From contig NZ_JACSKA010000001.1 of assembly GCF_018617385.1 (NCBI RefSeq), positions 1,054,001 to 1,118,000 of the forward strand: 64,000 nucleotides of DNA, given 5' to 3'. The translations under genes were made by a program, and so were the position numbers. Below the pieces are notes generated by a model. The model was not told where the DNA came from, did not search any database, and saw only the letters and a program-made list of their open reading frames with translations. This document shows positions 58,726 to 64,000 of the stretch, one piece after another. Source of the DNA: Exiguobacterium sp018617385. Lineage in GTDB: Bacteria > Bacillota > Bacilli > Exiguobacteriales > Exiguobacteriaceae. Numbering within the stretch: the stretch's first letter is position 1; every line of letters starts with the position of its first letter.

Positions 58726-60270
58726 ATGCTAGATATGAAATACGAAGGCGCTGATTTACGGTCGAAGCGTCGTCCAAAATCGATCATTGACCGTGTGTGG
58801 AACTTCTTTGCATCGGTCAAGGTGGGGTTGTGGTTAATTGCACTGATCATTGTCGGTTCGGCAATCGGAACAATCTTTCCTCAAGAAATGTACATCCCAC
58901 AACAGTTACCGCCTGAACAATATTATATGGACGAATATGGGACGCCGGGTTCTATTTATTACGCACTCGGATTCCATAACCTATACACATCATGGTGGTA
59001 CATCAGCCTGATCGTCATGTTGACGCTCTCACTCATCGTCGTGTCGATTGACCGTGGGGTTCCGCTCTATAAGGCGCTCAAAAAACAACCGGTCAGACGG
59101 ACAGAACGCTTTATGAAGGGGCAACGTCTCTTCGGACAAGGTGATGGGACAGAGGCTCAAATTGACGAGATCGCAGTCGCTTTTAAAAAGAAACGATATA
59201 CCGTCAAACGGGACGGCGATGCCCTATTAGCGGAGAAGCATCGTTTCGGTCGTTGGGGCCCTTACGTCAACCACCTCGGACTTGTCATCTTCTTCCTAGG
59301 GGCGATGCTGCGAGTGTTCCCTGCATTCCATACGGATACGCTCGAATGGGTGCGCGAAGGCGACACGGTGTCGCTAGAGGCGACTGACGGCGAGTACTAC
59401 TTACGGAACGACCAGTTCATTCTTGAAATGTACGACCCTGAAAACAATGAGGAGGACGCGAAGTTTGCGGCCGCCATTGAAAAAGCAGGGGCCGTTCCGA
59501 AAAATTATGAGACAGAGTTGACGTTATTCAAAAAGACGGGAACGAACGAGGACGGATCGCCGCAACTCGAACAAGTCGATGTCGGTTCGACGAAAGTCAA
59601 CCACCCGTTTAAATTCGATAAATTTGAAGTGTATCAGGAACAATATTCAAGCCGTCCAGAGTTCTTGTCGATGTCGTTCATGTTGGCAGATAAAGAAACC
59701 GGCGACGAATATGGTCCGTTCAAAGTCGATTTGGAGAATCCAGAGAAGTCTTATGAACTCGATGGGGTCACCGTCACGTTGAAGGATTTGTATCCAGACT
59801 TCGAAGTGAAAGATGGGCAACCGAATACGAAATCACCACGTGCACTGAATCCAGCCTTCTTCTTCAACGTCGAATCACCTGAAGGCGAAACGGAGTCGAA
59901 TTTGATCGGCATTCGTCTGAATGTCGCTGATGAAGAGAACCGCTACGAAGTGCAATTTGCGGGAACAGAGATGGCGAGCACGAGTGGTTTACGTGTGAAG
60001 AGTGACTCCACTTATCCAATTTTGATCGTCGGTGCCACAATCTTTATGATCGGTATTGCGATGGGCATGTACTGGCCACACCGTCGCGTTTGGATCCGTC
60101 GCCATGAAGAGGGTGTGCTCGTCGCTGGTTTTACGAACAAAAACCCGTCCTCGCTCCGTCGTGAAGTGTCGCCGCTATTAGAACAAAGTGGCTTACCGAT
60201 GTGGGAAGACCAGGCGAGATTCACAGAGAAGTCGGAAAATGAGTCAACAGATGAAAGAGGGGAATCTTGA
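58726..60270 (+). CDS. resB: Cytochrome c biogenesis protein ResB
   Basis: A 514-residue membrane protein (Ccs1/ResB). Four helices: about 26-48 (VGLWLIALIIVGSAIGTIFP), 88-108, 190-207 (near NHLGLVIFFLGAMLRVFPAF) and about 428-446 (YPILIVGATIFMIGIAMGMY), with a large outward domain between the third and fourth. It pairs with ResC for heme export and ligation. It ends one base into the ATG of resC. Confidence 0.92.
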   Translation: MLDMKYEGADLRSKRRPKSIIDRVWNFFASVKVGLWLIALIIVGSAIGTIFPQEMYIPQQLPPEQYYMDEYGTPGSIYYALGFHNLYTSWWYISLIVMLTLSLIVVSIDRGVPLYKALKKQPVRRTERFMKGQRLFGQGDGTEAQIDEIAVAFKKKRYTVKRDGDALLAEKHRFGRWGPYVNHLGLVIFFLGAMLRVFPAFHTDTLEWVREGDTVSLEATDGEYYLRNDQFILEMYDPENNEEDAKFAAAIEKAGAVPKNYETELTLFKKTGTNEDGSPQLEQVDVGSTKVNHPFKFDKFEVYQEQYSSRPEFLSMSFMLADKETGDEYGPFKVDLENPEKSYELDGVTVTLKDLYPDFEVKDGQPNTKSPRALNPAFFFNVESPEGETESNLIGIRLNVADEENRYEVQFAGTEMASTSGLRVKSDSTYPILIVGATIFMIGIAMGMYWPHRRVWIRRHEEGVLVAGFTNKNPSSLRREVSPLLEQSGLPMWEDQARFTEKSENESTDERGES

Positions 60271-61454
60271 TGGAATGGATTGAATGGAGCAGCCGAATGC
60301 TGTTTATCGCGTTCTTCCTATATGCAATCTCAACGGTTCTCTTTACGATTGCCGTCAGTGGTATGCGTAAAGATCGAAACGTCAACCGTGTTGCCTATGG
60401 GAAATACGCTTTTATCTTGGCAATCATTGGCTTTATCGCTCAAATGACATATTTCTTTATGCGTTGGGCAGGTGTCGGCTATGCGCCGGTATCAAACTTA
60501 TACGAATATACGACGTTCTTCGGTATGATGATGGTGCTCGGGTTCCTCGTCGTATATGGAATCTATAAAAATGATGTACTCGGCTTGTTCGCGATGCCGG
60601 TGGCGTTACTCGTCATCGCCTTCGCCTCGATGTTCTCAAGTGAGGTCGCACCGCTCATCCCGGCACTCAACAGTGTATGGTTGAAAATTCACGTTACGAC
60701 GGCTGCGCTCGGACAAGGGATTTTGGCAATCAGTTTTGCATCGGGCCTCATTTTCTTATTGAACGAAACATCGATGAAAGAACAGTCTAAGTCACGGACG
60801 TGGCTCGAAGTGACGATGTTCGTCCTCATGTGCACGCTCGGTTTCATCATCGTTTCGATGTTATTCAAGGGAATCGGTGCCGGTGGTGTCGTCGAGTTCA
60901 CGAACGACCGCGGTCAAGCGGAGACGTATGAATATTTCATGCCGATCTTGTTCGTCCCAGAAGGGGCACAACTCGTGTCTGGTGCGAGTGGCTTGTCACT
61001 CGAACTCCCGAACTGGATCAATACACTCAAGTTGAACACGCTCATCTGGTCGGTCATCGGCGGAATTGTGATTTACGTGTTGCTCCGTTTTGTCATCTTG
61101 CGCAAACGCGTCGCTGAAGCGCTTCAACCCCTTGCGAAAAAAGTCGACCTCGATCTCGCTGATGAAATCAGCTATCGCTCGGTCGCGATTGGATTACCGG
61201 TCTTTATCCTTGGTGGTCTGATCTTTGCGATGATTTGGGCACAGATTGCCTGGAACCGTTTCTGGGGATGGGACCCGAAAGAAGTTTGGGCCCTCATCAC
61301 GATGCTGATCTATATCTATTACTTGCATATGCGCATTCAGCGTGGCTGGACAGGAACGAAAGCGGCCTGGTTATGTGTCGGTGGATTTGCCATCATCATG
61401 TTCAACCTCGTCTTCGTCAACCTGGTCATCGCCGGTCTTCATTCATATGCCTGA
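60270..61454 (+). CDS. resC: Cytochrome c biogenesis protein ResC (CcsA-like)
   Basis: A 394-residue membrane protein with about eight helices. The heme-binding WWD motif appears as NRFWGWDPKEVWALIT, near the end. Conserved His residues lie in KIHVTTAALGQG and IYYLHMRIQRGW. The ATG at 60270 overlaps the last base of resB (TGATG), behind GAGGGGA; a TTG at 60267 is less likely. With ResB it forms the heme channel and ligase. Confidence 0.92.
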   Translation: MEWIEWSSRMLFIAFFLYAISTVLFTIAVSGMRKDRNVNRVAYGKYAFILAIIGFIAQMTYFFMRWAGVGYAPVSNLYEYTTFFGMMMVLGFLVVYGIYKNDVLGLFAMPVALLVIAFASMFSSEVAPLIPALNSVWLKIHVTTAALGQGILAISFASGLIFLLNETSMKEQSKSRTWLEVTMFVLMCTLGFIIVSMLFKGIGAGGVVEFTNDRGQAETYEYFMPILFVPEGAQLVSGASGLSLELPNWINTLKLNTLIWSVIGGIVIYVLLRFVILRKRVAEALQPLAKKVDLDLADEISYRSVAIGLPVFILGGLIFAMIWAQIAWNRFWGWDPKEVWALITMLIYIYYLHMRIQRGWTGTKAAWLCVGGFAIIMFNLVFVNLVIAGLHSYA

Positions 61455-61457
61455 CAT

Positions 61458-61486
61458 AAAAGAAGTCACAATTGTGACTTCTTTTT
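61458..61486 (+). terminator. Terminator between resC and resD
   Basis: Perfect 12-base arms AAAAGAAGTCAC and GTGACTTCTTTT, loop AATT. So resABC and resDE are separate units, though read-through is possible. Confidence 0.88.
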
Positions 61487-61508
61487 CATTTGGTCCATCA
61501 AATCATCG

Positions 61509-61574
61509 TTGTGAAGCGAAATAATAGAGTGGTATAGTTATGGCAGAGAGTGGAATGTTCACAATTGTGCAACA
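61509..61574 (+). promoter_or_regulatory. resD promoter with downstream palindrome
   Basis: TTGTGA (61509-61514) and TATAGT (61533-61538, with extended TGG) are spaced by 18 bases. A palindrome-like element TGTTCACAATTGTGCAACA at 61556-61574 lies just after the predicted start, a position suited for an operator. Its regulator is not known. Confidence 0.5.
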
Positions 61575-61614
61575 TTCGCTACAACTCGTAATGGGTCTTA
61601 GGAGGGTTTCAGGT

Positions 61615-62331
61615 ATGGCTGAGAAAACGAAGATTTTAGTAGTCGACGACGAGGAGAGAATTCGCCGACTTTTGAAAATGTACTTAGAACGTGAACAGTA
61701 TGTGATTGAAGAAGCGGTCAATGGCGAAGAGGCGCTCGCGCTTGCCCTTGAAAACGAATACGACGTGATCTTGCTTGATTTGATGATGCCAAAAATGGAT
61801 GGGGTAGAAGTATGTACAGAACTCCGGAAGACAAAAGCGACTCCGGTCATCATGCTCACAGCGAAAGGCGAAGAAATCGATCGTGTCCAAGGATTTGAAG
61901 TCGGGGCGGATGATTATATCGTTAAGCCGTTCAGTCCGCGTGAAGTCGTGCTCCGCGTCAAGGCACTCCTTCGTCGCTCTGGTTCCACGAAGTTCATGCA
62001 CACGAGTGAGAAGTCGAAAGATTTGATCGTCTTCCCACATCTGACAATCGATAATGATGCTCACCGCGTCACAGTGGACGGCGAGGAGATCGCCCTCACA
62101 CCAAAAGAATATGAGTTATTGTTCTTCCTCGCAAAACAGGTGGATAAAGTCTTTTCACGAGAGCAGTTGTTAAAAGAAGTATGGAACTACGAATTTTTCG
62201 GAGACCTTCGGACCGTCGATACGCATGTGAAACGTCTTCGTGAGAAATTGAATCGCGTCTCACCGGACGCGGCGCATATGATCACGACCGTATGGGGTGT
62301 CGGGTACAAGTTCGAAGCTGCCAGTGAATGA
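61615..62331 (+). CDS. resD: Two-component response regulator ResD
   Basis: A 238-residue OmpR-family regulator. The receiver domain (about 5-120) has VVDDEERI, the phosphoacceptor in LLDLMMPKMDG, Thr in MLTAKGEE and Lys in VKPFSPRE. The winged-helix domain (about 138-238) has LTPKEYELLFFLAKQVDKVF and LRTVDTHVKRLREKL. It activates respiration genes under low oxygen or nitric oxide. The ATG at 61615 follows GGAGGG; the frame opens earlier at 61540 but without a site. It overlaps resE. Confidence 0.93.
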   Translation: MAEKTKILVVDDEERIRRLLKMYLEREQYVIEEAVNGEEALALALENEYDVILLDLMMPKMDGVEVCTELRKTKATPVIMLTAKGEEIDRVQGFEVGADDYIVKPFSPREVVLRVKALLRRSGSTKFMHTSEKSKDLIVFPHLTIDNDAHRVTVDGEEIALTPKEYELLFFLAKQVDKVFSREQLLKEVWNYEFFGDLRTVDTHVKRLREKLNRVSPDAAHMITTVWGVGYKFEAASE

Positions 62332-64000
62332 TGATTCGTCGAAACAGCATCGTCACGAAACTGTGGCTGACGATTCTCGTTTTGGTCAGTGTTATCTTAT
62401 TCATCGTCTCGGTATTGATGCTTGAATTTTTTAATTCCTTTCATATCGACCAGGAACGAGGGCATCTTGCCAAACTCGGTGGACAGGTCCAATCGGTTTT
62501 GTTGAATGAAGGTGACACGTCCCAGACGATTGATCAAATCATCGAAGTGTACGGAGCTAACTATATCTTAGAGAACGGGACGACCCGATCGAATTTTGGA
62601 AATCAGGTGGATGGCTTGATGGTGGAACTCGAGCGACAGGATTGGGAAACCTATCAGGCGGTCGGTGAAACGGCCATTGGGAATTTCTCTTCCTTTGATG
62701 ACCAGGCCGCGCTAGCGTATCGGACGACGTTTTCCTTATCGACGGGCCAATATACGCTCTACCTGTTTGAACCGCTCGATGCAATCTCGAGTGCGAACGC
62801 AGGTGCGCGAACCATTATTCTTTGGACCGTCGCTTCGGCCATCATCGTCACGACCGTCTTTGCTTTCTTCTTGTCGACACGAATAACGGCACCGCTTCGA
62901 GCGATGCGGGACGCGGTCAACAAGACGGGAGAGGGGCAATTTGATTTACGTTTGGAGACGAAGACACGGGATGAGATTGGCGAACTCGCGGCATCCTTCA
63001 ATGCGATGAGCAGTCAGCTTTCAAAATATGTGAATGCGCTTGACCGCGAACGGTTGCAGCTCGCGTCGATTCTTCGCTCGATGGCAGACGGTGTCATCAC
63101 ACTCGATCGTCATGCGAACGTGATTGTCACGAACCCGCAAGCCAGTCCATTGCTTCAAGACGGGCAACCACATGAGGTCGTATTGTCTCTTTATGAGGAA
63201 GTGATGGAAGGGACCTCTGAAAAGACGATTGAAGTGAAACAAGATGACCGATACTATACACTGACCGTCACACCACTCGTCGGAGAAGACGATTTCGAGG
63301 GTGCTGTCGTGGTCATCCGGGATACGTCAGAAAGTCATCGTCTCGATAAGATGCGGACCGATTTTGTGGCGAACATCAGTCATGAGCTCCGGACACCGCT
63401 CGTGACGCTTCAAGGATATTCAGAGGCGATCATCGATGGCATCACCGAGAGTGACGAGGCGACGAAAGAGTTCGCCTCCATCATCTATGATGAATCGCTC
63501 CGCTTGGCACGACTCGTCAACGACTTGTTGGATTTGGCACGCATCGAATCGGGTAAAGAGACGATGCACTTCACTTCGTTTGATATCGGTGATTTCTTAC
63601 CTCGAGTCATGCGAAAGTTCAACCAAATGGCATCTGAAAAAGAGATTCGTTTACAGACCGACGTCCCGCACCGTCTCATCGAAGCGGATGGCGATCGTCT
63701 CGAGCAAGTGTTCACGAACTTGATTGGTAATGCCATCGCGCATACCGACTCTGGAGAAATTCGGATTGAGGCCACAGAAGAGGCGGACGGGTTACGGATT
63801 CAGTTGACGGATACCGGTCACGGAATTCCGAAAGAAGATTTGCCGTTCGTATTCGAGCGATTCTATAAAGCCGATAAAGCCCGGACCAGTGGTTCGAAGA
63901 CTGGGACAGGCATCGGACTCGCCATCGTGAAGAATGTGGTCGATGCCCATCACGGGAAAGTGAGCGTATCGAGTACACTTGGGGTCGGTACGACCTTCGA
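62328..64000 (+). CDS. resE: Sensor histidine kinase ResE, 3' end beyond the window
   Basis: At least 557 residues; the gene is open to the window edge. Two helices, at about 14-35 (LWLTILVLVSVILFIVSVLM) and 163-183 (WTVASAIIVTTVFAFFLST), flank an outward sensor domain. Then a HAMP segment, a PAS-like domain (about 240-335), the H-box NISHELRTPL with His352, and the ATPase domain with NLIGNAIAHT, DTGHGIP and GTGIGLAIV. Only the last few residues are missing. The ATG at 62328 overlaps the resD stop (ATGA); 62331 is also in frame. Confidence 0.92.
   Translation, partial: MMIRRNSIVTKLWLTILVLVSVILFIVSVLMLEFFNSFHIDQERGHLAKLGGQVQSVLLNEGDTSQTIDQIIEVYGANYILENGTTRSNFGNQVDGLMVELERQDWETYQAVGETAIGNFSSFDDQAALAYRTTFSLSTGQYTLYLFEPLDAISSANAGARTIILWTVASAIIVTTVFAFFLSTRITAPLRAMRDAVNKTGEGQFDLRLETKTRDEIGELAASFNAMSSQLSKYVNALDRERLQLASILRSMADGVITLDRHANVIVTNPQASPLLQDGQPHEVVLSLYEEVMEGTSEKTIEVKQDDRYYTLTVTPLVGEDDFEGAVVVIRDTSESHRLDKMRTDFVANISHELRTPLVTLQGYSEAIIDGITESDEATKEFASIIYDESLRLARLVNDLLDLARIESGKETMHFTSFDIGDFLPRVMRKFNQMASEKEIRLQTDVPHRLIEADGDRLEQVFTNLIGNAIAHTDSGEIRIEATEEADGLRIQLTDTGHGIPKEDLPFVFERFYKADKARTSGSKTGTGIGLAIVKNVVDAHHGKVSVSSTLGVGTTF

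Noticed and set aside
1..64000. CRISPR arrays, tRNA or rRNA genes, insertion sequences, prophage
   Set aside because: No direct repeats with regular spacers, cloverleaf sequences, transposase or phage proteins were seen on either strand.

Overview
The window looks like a chromosomal segment of a non-sporulating member of the Bacillales, most like Exiguobacterium. This rests on gene content and order, not on a database match. Most of the segment follows the order of the yqi/yqj/yqk to scp/res region of Bacillus subtilis: bcd-buk-lpdV-bkdAA-bkdAB-bkdB, brxB, artPQR, yqjA, yqjE, rnz, yqjP-yqjQ, yqkF, nudF, fur, xerD, deoB, punA, ppiB, ribT, ypuF (DUF309), scpA-scpB, rluB and resABCDE. The sporulation genes normally interleaved there (spoIIA operon, dacF, dacB, spmA, spmB, spoIIM) are absent. 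No rRNA, tRNA, CRISPR array, insertion sequence or prophage was seen, and no gene-free stretch exceeds about 220 bases.

Layout. 1-5938: branched-chain amino acid catabolism, giving branched acyl-CoA primers for iso/anteiso fatty acids. 5979-7483: two small membrane proteins and Spo0M, the latter behind a sigma-W type promoter. 7583-13325: a methyltransferase, bacilliredoxin BrxB, a DUF952 protein, the ArtPQR amino-acid ABC transporter, a metallo-beta-lactamase fold hydrolase and an HD-domain protein. 13366-17964: a FadH-like reductase, a membrane-anchored glucosaminidase, a YqjA-like membrane protein, a hidden 36-residue Prli42-like miniprotein, a PepT-like peptidase and a hidden 57-residue protein. 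18035-22696: RNase Z, then an ECF-type vitamin transporter operon with a DUF4430 lipoprotein and a very unusual shortened ATPase. 22726-30691: SDR, two U32 proteins (TrhP1/TrhP2-like, tRNA wobble hydroxylation), MATE and EamA exporters, topoisomerase III and a small membrane protein.

30836-36016 holds a signalling group (REC-PP2C phosphatase, CorA, orphan Hpt protein, CheV) and GapN with a likely catabolite-repression site. 36125-42876 runs from YqjP/YqjQ into a compact six-gene operon: a YnjBCD-type ABC transporter (lipoprotein, two permeases, ATPase), a CDP-alcohol phosphatidyltransferase and an FAD oxidoreductase of the type sometimes fused to SelD. This is the best candidate for an undescribed system. 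42893-46366: lipoprotein, thioredoxin, PadR regulator, aldo/keto reductase, NudF and Fur. 46409-49821: a leftward ROK-MFS-VOC-HAD operon lying between fur and xerD. 50041-57988: XerD, nucleoside catabolism (DeoB, PunA, Pdp), cyclophilin, RibT, DUF309, ScpA/ScpB and RluB. 58116-64000: the cytochrome c maturation genes resABC and the ResD/ResE two-component system, with resE cut by the window end.

Most genes start behind strong GGAGG-type ribosome binding sites. TTG/GTG starts and ATGA overlaps are common, and many convergent pairs share one bidirectional terminator hairpin. Start sites below were chosen from the ribosome binding site and family alignment remembered, not computed.
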